45,736 bases of DNA from Actinomycetes bacterium (GTDB taxonomy: Bacteria > Actinomycetota > Acidimicrobiia > Acidimicrobiales > JAKAOS01), in NCBI GenBank assembly GCA_021791675.1, contig JAJYWE010000001.1, positions 1-45,736 on the forward strand. The letters run 5' to 3'. This document shows positions 33,967 through 42,016 of this stretch, piece after piece. A program made the position numbers and the translations under genes. The notes below the pieces were generated by a model that was not told the DNA's origin, ran no database searches, and was given only the letters and a program-made list of their open reading frames with translations. Within the stretch, counting starts at the first letter, position 1, and each line of letters begins with the position of its first letter.

Positions 33967-35147
33967 GGTGCCAGCTGCGACGCGGCGGCGGCAAGCGCTC
34001 CGGGGGTCACGGCGCCGATGAGCATCCGCCCGTTCGCCAGGACGAGCACGTTCACCAGGCTCGTCGAGACGAGGCGTCCGCCGGCGAGCTTCGGAGAGGA
34101 CCGGAGGAGTGCTCGGAGCATCGGCGAGCGGATCGCTGTCGGTGCCGTCACGACGATCGCGGACCACCCTCGCCCGAGCACCTTCACGCCCCGTGACGTC
34201 TTCCCCGCGACCGAGCCGAACGGCGCGGCGGAGCCGGTGACGGCACCCATCCGGGCAGGAGACGCACCGCGGAGGCTGGCGAGCGAGAGCGACTTCGTCT
34301 TCACCGTCGCTCCCCGGGGTGGGACGAAGTCGAAGTTGCTCGACGACGGCAGGGCGAACGAGACGCTCGAGAAGCCCACGGAGAACGCCGGCGAGGTCTG
34401 GTTCCGCGCGAGCACCTGGACCTCCAACGGGAGACCGTTCGCTGCGTCGACGGCGACCAGGACGTCGGCTACGAGCGAGTCCGCCGCCCGCGGCGCGAGC
34501 GCGAGCTCGTAGGCCGCCTGGCCGGCGACCCACGCGGTCCCGACGACGGAGACCCGCGTCGTCGGCGCCAGGTGGCTGAGGATGGGCACCGCCACCGTCT
34601 GCGGCATCGGCATCCCCGCAGCCATTGCCGCCTGGCCCGTCGCCGACCCCGCGGGACGGGACGTGGCGGGCAGGAGCAGATGCGTCGCCGTCTGCGTTGC
34701 GCTGTTCCAGAGCCACGCAGAAGCCCCGTCGACGACGAGGTCACGCTCGGAGGTTCCCGACGGCGTGGCGACGCGGAGCTGGCCCGGCCGGCCGATCCAG
34801 ATCTGGCGGCTCGTCGGGCCGGTGAGGAACGACGGGATCGACAGTCCCGCGCTCGCTCCGCCCGCGAGCGACGACGACAGGTCGGGCAGCCCCAGGTCGG
34901 CGTTCGTGGTGACCGTGCCGGACAGGTGGCGCACCGGCGAGGTCAGGATCCGCTGGACGAGGCTCGTCGGGCTGACCGTCGGGAGCTTCGGCGGCGTGCG
35001 AGTGCCGGCGAGCGCGGGCCCGATCCCCGCCGCACCGGCCAGTACGAGCCCCGCGACAGGCGCTGCCAGCCAGCGGCTGCGGGAAGGCAGACCCCCCGAC
35101 CGGCTCGAGCCCTCGCTCGTTCTTCCCCGATCCTCGGAAACGCTCAT
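33963..35147 (-). CDS. Exported LolA-like protein (lipoprotein-carrier fold / DUF2092 type)
   Basis: 394 aa from the ATG at 35147 with GAGGAGGGCG upstream. A basic N-terminus is followed by the signal segment WLAAPVAGLVLAGAAGIGPA and an A-L-A-G cleavage site. The mature part reads like the half-barrel of LolA-type proteins: VRHLSGTVTTNADLGLPDL, RQIWIGRPGQLRVATPSG, RDLVVDGASAWLWNSATQTA, AYELALAPRAADSLVADVLV and GLPLEVQVLARN. Actinobacteria lack a classical LolA-LolB route, so a lipid or lipoprotein handling role is inferred from the fold only. Its stop overlaps the ATPase start. It diverges from the two-component genes across ~110 bp. Confidence 0.7.
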   Translation of the reverse strand: MSVSEDRGRTSEGSSRSGGLPSRSRWLAAPVAGLVLAGAAGIGPALAGTRTPPKLPTVSPTSLVQRILTSPVRHLSGTVTTNADLGLPDLSSSLAGGASAGLSIPSFLTGPTSRQIWIGRPGQLRVATPSGTSERDLVVDGASAWLWNSATQTATHLLLPATSRPAGSATGQAAMAAGMPMPQTVAVPILSHLAPTTRVSVVGTAWVAGQAAYELALAPRAADSLVADVLVAVDAANGLPLEVQVLARNQTSPAFSVGFSSVSFALPSSSNFDFVPPRGATVKTKSLSLASLRGASPARMGAVTGSAAPFGSVAGKTSRGVKVLGRGWSAIVVTAPTAIRSPMLRALLRSSPKLAGGRLVSTSLVNVLVLANGRMLIGAVTPGALAAAASQLAP

Positions 35148-35257
35148 GGACGCCCTCCTCGAGACCTCGCTAGCCGCCCTACGGCCGCCTGCCCCCGCCC
35201 GCTGCCCAGGCTCTGGCGGGGTCACCTCCCACTCAAGCGGCCGAAGCTGAACATCTC

Positions 35258-36019
35258 ATGAACGCGCGGGCGACGAGCGACGGCGCCCGAGAAGGCGAAC
35301 CGAGGGCGGACGGCGGCGAGAATGTCGGGGTGCAGGTGCTCGTGGTGGACGACGAACCGGCGGTCCGGGCGGCGGTCTCGCGTGCGCTGTCCCTCGAGCG
35401 CTACACGGTCTCGACCGCTGCCGACGGCGAGCAGGCGCTGGCGCTGCTCGAGCGTGGCCGGTTCGACGCGGTGGTGCTGGACGTCCTCCTCCCCGGCCTC
35501 GACGGGATGGAGGTCTGCCGGCGCCTCCGCGCCCGGGGGGACGAGACGCCGGTGCTCATGCTCACGGCCCGGACCGAGGTCGCCGACCGAGTGTCGGGGC
35601 TGGACGCAGGCGCAGACGACTACCTCGTCAAGCCGTTCGCACTCGAGGAGCTGCTCGCACGGCTCCGTTCGCTGCTCCGGCGCCGACCGGCGGCCGCCGG
35701 ACCCGGACCGTTGCGCTTCGCGGACCTCGTCCTCGACGTGGACGCGTGGAGCGCGAGCCGCAACGGTCGGCCCCTCCGCCTCACCAAGACCGAGCTCGCC
35801 CTGCTCGAGCTCTTCCTCACCCATCCTCGCCAGGTCCTGACCCGCGCCGTCCTCACCGACAACGTCTGGGACTACGACTTCGGCCCGAGCTCCAACTCCC
35901 TCGAGGTCTACGTCTCCTACCTGCGGAAGAAGACCGAGGCGGGTGGCGAGCCCCGCCTGATCCACACCGTCCGAGGGGTCGGCTACGTGCTGCGCGAGCC
36001 CGACGAGGAGGGCCGGTGA
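35258..36019 (+). CDS. OmpR/PhoB-family response regulator (MprA-like)
   Basis: 253 aa. The receiver domain starts VQVLVVDDEPAVRAAVSRAL, with the phospho-acceptor in FDAVVLDVLLPGLDGMEV (Asp75) and the switch residues LMLTART and DDYLVKPF. The winged-helix effector has RNGRPLRLTKTELALLELFL, RAVLTDNVWDYDFGPSSNSL and LEVYVSYLRKKTE, ending HTVRGVGYVLREPD. The N-terminal 23 residues before the receiver are hydrophilic and may not be translated; GTG at 35330 is an alternative start. Its stop overlaps the kinase start (GTGA). It faces the LolA-like/ABC operon and is a natural candidate to control it. Confidence 0.93.
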   Translation: MNARATSDGAREGEPRADGGENVGVQVLVVDDEPAVRAAVSRALSLERYTVSTAADGEQALALLERGRFDAVVLDVLLPGLDGMEVCRRLRARGDETPVLMLTARTEVADRVSGLDAGADDYLVKPFALEELLARLRSLLRRRPAAAGPGPLRFADLVLDVDAWSASRNGRPLRLTKTELALLELFLTHPRQVLTRAVLTDNVWDYDFGPSSNSLEVYVSYLRKKTEAGGEPRLIHTVRGVGYVLREPDEEGR

Positions 36020-37407
36020 CGCTGCGCGCGCGGCTCGGGTTCGCAACCGGGGGCTCGGTGTTCGTCCTCCTCGCCATCCTCGGCGGGCTCTTCGTCGGAC
36101 GGGTTCATGCCTCGGCGCTCGCAGCGCTCACGGGCGAGCTCCGGACCGACGCCCTCGCCCTGTCTCATCAGGCAGTCCCCGGCTCGGGGGGTACGCCCGC
36201 GCCCGCTGCGCTCGACCTCCTCGACGGCCAGGACCTCGACGCGCAGTTCGTGACCGCTTCGGGAACCGTGGTCCACGTGGGTCCGAGCGGGCTCACGCTC
36301 CCGATGGTGGCGGGTGCCGAGGCGGTGGCAAGGGGCGCTCGCCCCGGGTTCCGCTCCACGGTCGACGTGGGGGGCCTCGATCTCGAGGTGCTGACGGTTC
36401 GAGCTCGCCCCGGTGTCGCGATCGCCGTCGCCGCACCCCTGCAGGGAATCGACAGCGAGCTCCGTTCTCTCGAGCTGCTCGCCGTGGTCCTGGCGCTCGG
36501 CGGCGGCGCGCTGGGCGGGGTCCTCGGACACTGGATGGCCGGACGGCTGGTCGGGCCGCTCGAGGCGCTCGGATCGGACCTCGACGCGCTCGCGCGCCGG
36601 CGAGACCTCGCGGCACGCGTGACCGTCCGCGGGCCCGACGAGGTCGGGCGGGTGGCCTCCGCCGCCAACACCTTGCTCTCGACGCTCGAGGGAACCCAGG
36701 CAGCACAGCGCCGCCTGGTCGCCGACGTCTCGCACGAGCTGCGCACCCCGCTCACCGCCCTCTGGACGAACCTCGAGGTGCTCCAGCGATCCTCTGCCCT
36801 CGACGAGGACGTCAGAGAGGAGCTGCTCACCGACCTGGTCTCCCAGACCCGAGAGCTGGGAGTGCTCGTCTCGGACCTGATGGACCTGGCCCGGGAAGCG
36901 CCCTCGGGCGAGCCGGAGGTGCTCGACCTTGCCGGCGTGGTCGAGGAGGTCCTCGCGCGCCAGCGCGGCCCCCTGGCCGGCCTGTCCGTCGCGGCGACGC
37001 TCGCCCCGACACCGGTCAGCGCAAACCGTGACCTGCTGGCCCGAGCCGTGGCCAACCTGGTCGACAACGCGAGGAAGTGGAGCCCTCCCGGAGCCACGAT
37101 CTCCGTCCGCGTCGAGAGCGACGGAGAGGCCGCCCGCCTCGAGGTCGCCGATCGCGGTCCGGGCATCCCACCAGGCGACCTCCCCTACATCTTCGAGCGC
37201 TTCTACCGTGCGCCGGCGGCCCGACGGTTGCCCGGGAGCGGGCTCGGCCTGGCCATCGTCCGGCAGGTCGCGGACTGGCACGGAGGGGTCGTCCGCGCCG
37301 AGAACCGGCCCGGCGGCGGCGCACGTCTGGTACTCGAGCTGCCCCTGCTCCCGAGTCCGGCCGGTCCGGAGCGAAAGCGCGAGACAGACCCCGGCGAGAT
37401 GCGCTAA
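36016..37407 (+). CDS. Sensor histidine kinase (MprB-like)
   Basis: 463 aa from the GTG at 36016. Two membrane helices (residues ~11-29 FATGGSVFVLLAILGGLFVG; ~151-174 LELLAVVLALGGGALGGVLG) enclose an extracytoplasmic sensor of ~120 residues. A HAMP segment follows (RLVGPLEALGSDLDAL). The H-box is LVADVSHELRTPLTALWTN (His240). The catalytic domain shows the N-box LVDNARKWSPPGATI, G1 LEVADRGPGIPPGDLPYIFE, F-box RFYRA and G2 GSGLGLAIVRQVADWHGG. It phosphorylates the response regulator at 35258. The sensor region has no recognisable ligand domain; envelope stress is a reasonable guess from the neighbours. Confidence 0.94.
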   Translation: MTLRARLGFATGGSVFVLLAILGGLFVGRVHASALAALTGELRTDALALSHQAVPGSGGTPAPAALDLLDGQDLDAQFVTASGTVVHVGPSGLTLPMVAGAEAVARGARPGFRSTVDVGGLDLEVLTVRARPGVAIAVAAPLQGIDSELRSLELLAVVLALGGGALGGVLGHWMAGRLVGPLEALGSDLDALARRRDLAARVTVRGPDEVGRVASAANTLLSTLEGTQAAQRRLVADVSHELRTPLTALWTNLEVLQRSSALDEDVREELLTDLVSQTRELGVLVSDLMDLAREAPSGEPEVLDLAGVVEEVLARQRGPLAGLSVAATLAPTPVSANRDLLARAVANLVDNARKWSPPGATISVRVESDGEAARLEVADRGPGIPPGDLPYIFERFYRAPAARRLPGSGLGLAIVRQVADWHGGVVRAENRPGGGARLVLELPLLPSPAGPERKRETDPGEMR

Positions 37408-37541
37408 GGTCGTGGGGCTCTCCCGGCGCGGGTTCGCGCGACCACTGGCCGAGGGCCTCGGCTGGAATGGGACTTGGAGCCTCGACGTTGGAGCATAGGA
37501 GTACCCGGCTCGTCGTCGGGTAGGGAGAGGATCGATCAGGG

Positions 37542-38426
37542 ATGGGTACGAGGACGGAGGCGCTTGACGTGGAGGCAGCTCGCCGGCGGGGCCGCATGGA
37601 CGGCATGACGGGCGGACCAGACCTCATCCGGCTGTTCCTGGACGACATGGCACGCCACCCGCTGCCCACCCCCGAAGAGCAGGTCGAGCTGGCGAAGCGG
37701 GTCCAGGCCGGGGACGCCGAGGCAAAGGCTGCGATGGTTGCCGCCAACCTCCGCCTCGTGGTGCACTGGGCACGCCGCTACCAGGACCGGGGGGTCGACT
37801 TCGCCGACCTCATCCAGGAGGGGACCTTCGGTCTCGTGCGGGCGGTGGAGAAGTTCGACTGGCGGCGCGGGTTCCGCTTCTCGACCTACGCCACGTGGTG
37901 GGTCCGCCAGGCACTGCAGCGGGCGATCCACCACCACGGGCAGACGATCCGGCTCCCGATGGAGGCGGCCGAGCGCGCTCGGCGCGTCGAGGCCGTGACG
38001 CGCGAGCTCGCGGTGGAGTTCGGTCGTCCCCCGACCGACGAGGAGGTGGCGATCGCTGCCGGCGTCACGAACTCGCAGCTCTCGGACCTCCGCAACGCCG
38101 CACGGGTCGTGGCAAGCCTCGACCAGCCGGTCGGTGCGGACGCCGAGGCGACCCTCGGCGAGCTGCTCCCTGGCTCGACCGAGAACTTCGAGGACGGCGT
38201 CGACAAGGCACTCGGCATGGACCAGCTGTACCTGGCCATCCGCGACCTGGAGCCACTCCAGCAGGACGTCATCCGGATGCGCTTCGGACTGGACGGCCAC
38301 GAGCCAGCCTCGCTCGAGGCCACGGCCCGAGCGCTCGGCATCGGTCCACGCCGTGCGCGTCAGCTCGAGGCAACCGCGCTCGCGCAGCTCTCGACCGTCC
38401 CGGGCCTCGAGGCGCTCGCCGCCTAG
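37542..38426 (+). CDS. Sigma-70 family RNA polymerase sigma factor (group 2, SigB/HrdB-like)
   Basis: 294 aa. Region 1.2-2 is present: PDLIRLFLDDMARHPLPTPE, EEQVELAKRVQAGDAEAK, MVAANLRLVVHWARRYQDRG, VDFADLIQEGTFGLVRAVEK and FDWRRGFRFSTYATWWVRQA, which continues into LQRAIHHHGQTIRLP. Region 3 begins EAVTRELAVEFGRPPTDEEV. Region 4 ends LEATARALGIGPRRARQLEA, the promoter -35 recognition helix. There is no long N-terminal region 1.1, so it is shorter than the primary RpoD and probably an alternative or stress group-2 factor. No anti-sigma gene is adjacent. The 134 bp upstream show only weak promoter-like hexamers. Convergent with the rluD-like gene (3 bp apart). Confidence 0.92.
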   Translation: MGTRTEALDVEAARRRGRMDGMTGGPDLIRLFLDDMARHPLPTPEEQVELAKRVQAGDAEAKAAMVAANLRLVVHWARRYQDRGVDFADLIQEGTFGLVRAVEKFDWRRGFRFSTYATWWVRQALQRAIHHHGQTIRLPMEAAERARRVEAVTRELAVEFGRPPTDEEVAIAAGVTNSQLSDLRNAARVVASLDQPVGADAEATLGELLPGSTENFEDGVDKALGMDQLYLAIRDLEPLQQDVIRMRFGLDGHEPASLEATARALGIGPRRARQLEATALAQLSTVPGLEALAA

Positions 38427-38429
38427 GGC

Positions 38430-39428
38430 TCAGCCCGGCGGCGCCTGCTCGGCGTGAGTACCCCAACTCCCGGCCGAGCTCAACCCGACCGCCTCGAGCA
38501 CGTCGTGGAGCTCGGCCGGCAGCGGTGCGCTGCACTGCACCCACGACCCAGTTCGTGGGTGGGTGAAACCGAGGGATGCCGCGTGCAGGAACGGCCGGCC
38601 GAGCCCGGGCAGGTCGGGTCCTCCATAAGCCGAGTCGCCCGCGACAGGGTGACCGATCGCTGCGAGGTGGACCCGGATCTGGTGGGTTCGACCGGTCTCC
38701 AGGCGAACCCGGAGCAGGCTGAGTGCCAGACTGCCGGTTGCCTCAGCGCTCTTGCGCCCCGCGACGCGGTAGTGCGTCCGCGCCGCACGACCGTCCGCGA
38801 CCACGCTCACGAGCGTCGGGCGCCTCCGCGAGCGGCCGAGGGGTGCGTCGATCGTCCCGGCGTCCGCCCGGACCGTGCCGGCGACGAGTGCGACGTACTC
38901 GCGCCGCACCGCGTGCGCAGCGATCTGCTCGCTGAGTGCGGCGAACGCGTGTGGCGTCCGCGCGACCAGCAACAGACCCGAGGTGCCGAGGTCGAGCCGG
39001 TGGACGATCCCAGGCCGCGCCGGGGGGCCCACTGCCGCGAGCTCGGGATAGCGGCCGAGGAGCAGGTTGACGAGCGTGCCTCCGGGACGGCCGGCCCCGG
39101 GATGGACCGCCAGCCCCGCCGGCTTGGCCACCACGAGGACATCGTCGTCCTCGAAGTAGACGTCGAGGCTCGACCCGGACTCGGCTGCAGGACGTGTCTC
39201 GTCTCGGGCAAGCGGTCGGAGCGAGACGACCTCGCCGGCCCGGACCCGCCGCCGGCCCTCCGAGATCGCCGCCTCGCCGAGCCTGGCGCCGCCCGAGCGC
39301 AGGATCACGCTCGCCACCGCTCGGGAGCAACCGGTCAGCGTGGCGAGAACCCGGTCGAGCCGTTCGCCGTCGAGCGCGTCCGGGACCACCACGGTCACCC
39401 AATCCTCGTCCGACTGGCTCGTCGTCAC
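38430..39428 (-). CDS. rluD: RluD-family 23S rRNA pseudouridine synthase
   Basis: 332 aa. GTG start overlaps the lspA stop (GTGA). An N-terminal S4 domain (ERLDRVLATLTGCSRAVASV, GEAAISEGRRRVRAGEVVSL) is followed by the catalytic domain: EDDDVLVVAKPAGLAVHPGA, then GIVHRLDLGTSGLLLVART with the catalytic Asp (H-R-L-D). Later come RREYVALVAG, the ETGRTHQIRVHLAAIGHPVA motif and GDSAYGG. RluD-type enzymes convert specific uridines of the large rRNA to pseudouridine. The dksA-like/lspA/rluD arrangement is usual in actinobacteria. The gene symbol is by family; the exact target uridines cannot be read. Confidence 0.92.
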   Translation of the reverse strand: MTTSQSDEDWVTVVVPDALDGERLDRVLATLTGCSRAVASVILRSGGARLGEAAISEGRRRVRAGEVVSLRPLARDETRPAAESGSSLDVYFEDDDVLVVAKPAGLAVHPGAGRPGGTLVNLLLGRYPELAAVGPPARPGIVHRLDLGTSGLLLVARTPHAFAALSEQIAAHAVRREYVALVAGTVRADAGTIDAPLGRSRRRPTLVSVVADGRAARTHYRVAGRKSAEATGSLALSLLRVRLETGRTHQIRVHLAAIGHPVAGDSAYGGPDLPGLGRPFLHAASLGFTHPRTGSWVQCSAPLPAELHDVLEAVGLSSAGSWGTHAEQAPPG

Positions 39429-39913
39429 GAGCGAGCCACGCTCACGAGGAGGAGCACCGAGCCGACCACGATCGCCGAGTCCGCGACGTTGAACGTCGGC
39501 CAGAACGTCGATGCGAGGAAGTCCACGACCGCACCACCTTCGTGGCGAAAGAGCCGGTCGGCGAGGTTCCCGAGCGCCCCACCGAGGATCAGGCCGAGCG
39601 ACACCGCGAGCATCGCCCGCTCGGCGCGGGCCGCGGCGACCACGATCCCAGCACAGACCAGCACCACGAGCGCCGTCACGAGGTCGGGATGCCCCTGGCC
39701 AAGGCTGAACGCCACACCGGAGTTCAGCTCGAGGCGGAGGGAGAATGGTCCGACGAGCCGAACGGGATGGTGCAGATCGGCAAGGACCAACGAGGTCGTG
39801 ACCTGGTCGACGGCGACGACGGCGGCCGCGACGGCCAGCGCCAGCCAGAGCTGTCGCCAGCGGACACGCCCGCCTACCGGCGCGACAGCCCCCCGCTCTT
39901 GCAGGCGACGCAC
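39425..39913 (-). CDS. lspA: Lipoprotein signal peptidase II
   Basis: 162 aa, GTG start inside the end of the upstream dksA-like gene (40-bp overlap). Four membrane helices carry the family motifs: AVDQVTTSLVLADL with the first conserved Asp region, LELNSGVAFSLGQ, GGALGNLADRLFRHEGGAVV followed by DFLASTFW (catalytic Asp) and FNVADSAIVVGSVLLLVSVA (second catalytic Asp). It cleaves prolipoproteins at the lipobox, so the GH3 lipoprotein in this window is a potential substrate. Coupled at both ends to its neighbours. Confidence 0.95.
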   Translation of the reverse strand: MRRLQERGAVAPVGGRVRWRQLWLALAVAAAVVAVDQVTTSLVLADLHHPVRLVGPFSLRLELNSGVAFSLGQGHPDLVTALVVLVCAGIVVAAARAERAMLAVSLGLILGGALGNLADRLFRHEGGAVVDFLASTFWPTFNVADSAIVVGSVLLLVSVARS

Positions 39914-40320
39914 AGGCGGGCGGAGGGGATCACCTGGAGCCGGGCACGGCCGATCGGCTCCTGGCAGGATTCACAACGACCGTACGTGCCAGCCGCCAGG
40001 CGCTCGAGGGCGGCCTCGGTCTCGAGGAGCGCAGCTCGGGCCTGCGCCGCGAGCGTGAGGTTGCGCTCCCGCTCGACCGTTGCGGTCCCGCCCTCTCCGG
40101 ACTCCTCGTCGAACTGGGTGTCACCGGGCTCGGACTCGCGCGCGAGGGTCTCCGCCTCGATGAGCAGTCCCTCGAGTTGGGACGCCTGCTCCGCCTGCTC
40201 CGCGAGCAGCAGCACGCGCTGGCGAGCGAGGAAGTCAGCCTCGGAGAGCGCCGCCAGAGCGCCAGCTTCGAGCTCCTCCGGCTCCGGAACGGCCGTCGCC
40301 TGGACATCTGGATACGTCAT
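39874..40320 (-). CDS. TraR/DksA-type C4 zinc-finger protein
   Basis: 148 aa. A helical coiled-coil-like N-terminus (LSEADFLARQRVLLLAEQAE, QASQLEGLLIEAETLA) is followed by ALLETEAALERLAAGTYGRC. The zinc finger is C-E-S-C ... C-V-A-C: CESCQEPIGRARLQVIPSAR followed by LCVACK. This is the prokaryotic DksA/TraR finger. In actinobacteria, small members of this family lie upstream of lspA and bind or regulate RNA polymerase in related species; here that is inferred. The catalytic-like D-x-x-D-x-A tip of true DksA is not obvious in the coiled coil. It is the first gene of the lspA/rluD operon. Confidence 0.88.
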   Translation of the reverse strand: MTYPDVQATAVPEPEELEAGALAALSEADFLARQRVLLLAEQAEQASQLEGLLIEAETLARESEPGDTQFDEESGEGGTATVERERNLTLAAQARAALLETEAALERLAAGTYGRCESCQEPIGRARLQVIPSARLCVACKSGGLSRR

Positions 40321-40468
40321 CTACCCTCCAGAGCACGTCGTGCCCTTCCGGACGCGCTGCGTCGAGATCCTAGCGAACAGCTGCGACGCCGTCCGCCAGT
40401 GGATCCTCCGCTCTCGAGCGTCGGCGGCCGTTGGACCCCCCGCGCCCGGCCGTCGTGGGAACGACGAA

Positions 40469-40545
40469 CCCGCTTGGCGGGAGAGCTGGGCTGTCCCGCT
40501 CGGCGGAAGAGCTGGCTGCCCCGCTTGGCGCAGGAGCTGGGCTGT
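40469..40545 (+). repeat. Three tandem copies of a ~26-bp repeat upstream of the dehydrogenase gene
   Basis: The units are CCCGCTTGGCGGGAGAGCTG + GGCTGT (40469-40494), CCCGCTCGGCGGAAGAGCTG + GCTGC (40495-40519) and CCCGCTTGGCGCAGGAGCTG + GGCTGT (40520-40545). They sit 39 bp before the ATG of the dehydrogenase in a 263-bp intergenic region. The arrangement is like iterated operator sites or a small tandem duplication. The remaining intergenic sequence (40321-40468) shows no gene. Confidence 0.8.
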
Positions 40546-40583
40546 GCTATCCCTTCGGCATCACGAGTGAACGGAGAACCTCC

Positions 40584-41948
40584 ATGACCATCTACGCGGT
40601 CGTCGACCCTGCAAGCGGAGAGACCCTTCGGGAGTACCCCACCGCATCCGATGACGAGCTGCGGGAAGCGATTCGGCGTGCCGACCAGGCGCACCGGTCC
40701 TGGTCGGCGACGGCAGCCGAGCGTGGCGCCCTCGTCGGGCGCGTCGGCGAGCTCCACCACGAGCGACGTGACGAACTGGCAGCGATCATCACTCGGGAGA
40801 TGGGCAAGCCGATCGAGCAGGCCCTCGGGGAGGTGGACTTCGCTGCGGCGATCTACGGGTTCTACGCGGAGAACGCGGAGGGGCTCATGGCCGACGAGCC
40901 GATCGAACTGCACGATGCGGAGGGCTCGGCCGTCGTCCGGCGGTCCTCCGTCGGGGTGCTCCTCGGGATCATGCCCTGGAACTTCCCCTACTACCAGGTG
41001 GCGCGCTTCGCCGGCCCGAACCTCGTGATCGGCAACACGATCCTGCTCAAGCACGCCCCGCAGTGCCCCGAATCCGCCGAGGCAATGCAACAGATCTTCG
41101 ACGACGCCGGTTGCCCACGAGGCGTCTACGAGAACATCCGGGCCACGAACGAGCAGATCGAGTGGGTGATCGCCGACCCCAGGGTGCGCGGGGTATCGGT
41201 GACCGGCTCGGAGCGGGCCGGCTCGGCGGTTGCTGCGGTCGCCGGTCGCAACCTGAAGAAGGTGGTCCTCGAGCTCGGCGGCTCGGACCCGTTCATCCTT
41301 CTCAGCACCCACGACCTCGACAGGACCGTGCAGGACGCGGTCGCCGCCCGCCTCGACAACACGGGCCAGAGCTGCAACGCCGCCAAGCGCTTCATCGTCG
41401 CGGACGAGCTCTACGACGCCTTCCTCGCGAAGTTCACCGCCGCCATCGCTGCGGTGCGTCCCGGAGATCCCCGCTCGCCCGACACCGCGATCGGCCCCTT
41501 GTCGTCGAAGGTCGCTGCCGACCGGCTCGAGGACCAGGTCGCGCGAGCGGTCGCACAGGGGGGGCGGATCGTCACGGGCGGTGCGCGCACCGGCAACTTC
41601 TTCGAGCCCACGGTGCTCGTCGACATCGGACCCGACAACGAGGCCTACCGCGAGGAGTTCTTCGGCCCGGTAGCGCAGGTCTACCGGGTCGGCTCCGAGG
41701 ACGAGGCGGTCGAGCTCGCCAATGCAACGCCCTTCGGGCTCGGCTCCTACCTGGTGACGACCGACCCCGAGCAGGCAAAGCGGGTCGCGGACCGGATCGA
41801 AGCAGGCATGGTCTACGTGAACATCGTCGGCGCCGACGCCCCGGAGCTGCCCTTCGGGGGGGTCAAGCGCTCCGGGTTCGGCCGCGAGCTCGGCCGGTAC
41901 GGGGCAGACGAGTTCGTCAACAAGAAGCTCATCCGCGTCGGCGCCTGA
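40584..41948 (+). CDS. NAD(P)-dependent succinate-semialdehyde dehydrogenase (GabD-like ALDH)
   Basis: 454 aa from the ATG at 40584, eight bases after GGAG; the track frame to 40431 reads through the tandem repeat. All ALDH active-site motifs are intact: GIMPWNFPYYQ (~129), KHAPQ (Lys156), VTGSERAGSAVA, VVLELGGSDPFILL (Glu230) and NTGQSCNAAKRF (Cys264). The C-terminus ends with the catalytic-loop-flanking PFGGVKRSGFGRELGRYG and the NKKLIRV tail common in SSADH enzymes. It would oxidise succinate semialdehyde or a related aldehyde; the substrate is by family resemblance. It is convergent with the FGGY kinase, so a link to that cluster is uncertain. Confidence 0.9.
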   Translation: MTIYAVVDPASGETLREYPTASDDELREAIRRADQAHRSWSATAAERGALVGRVGELHHERRDELAAIITREMGKPIEQALGEVDFAAAIYGFYAENAEGLMADEPIELHDAEGSAVVRRSSVGVLLGIMPWNFPYYQVARFAGPNLVIGNTILLKHAPQCPESAEAMQQIFDDAGCPRGVYENIRATNEQIEWVIADPRVRGVSVTGSERAGSAVAAVAGRNLKKVVLELGGSDPFILLSTHDLDRTVQDAVAARLDNTGQSCNAAKRFIVADELYDAFLAKFTAAIAAVRPGDPRSPDTAIGPLSSKVAADRLEDQVARAVAQGGRIVTGGARTGNFFEPTVLVDIGPDNEAYREEFFGPVAQVYRVGSEDEAVELANATPFGLGSYLVTTDPEQAKRVADRIEAGMVYVNIVGADAPELPFGGVKRSGFGRELGRYGADEFVNKKLIRVGA

Positions 41949-42016
41949 GCACGGCGCGCCACGCCCCCGGGCGCTGGGCGGATCCAGGGCCTGACCCCGG
42001 TCCCGGCGACGGCTGG

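Noticed and set aside
32716-34512. A 598-codon plus ORF over the ABC permease, ATPase and LolA-like genes
   Set aside because: Antisense to three genes with good motifs; no motifs of its own.
40321-40583. CRISPR-like array suggested by the 26-bp repeats
   Set aside because: The units are contiguous without spacers and number only three, so this is a tandem repeat and not a CRISPR array.
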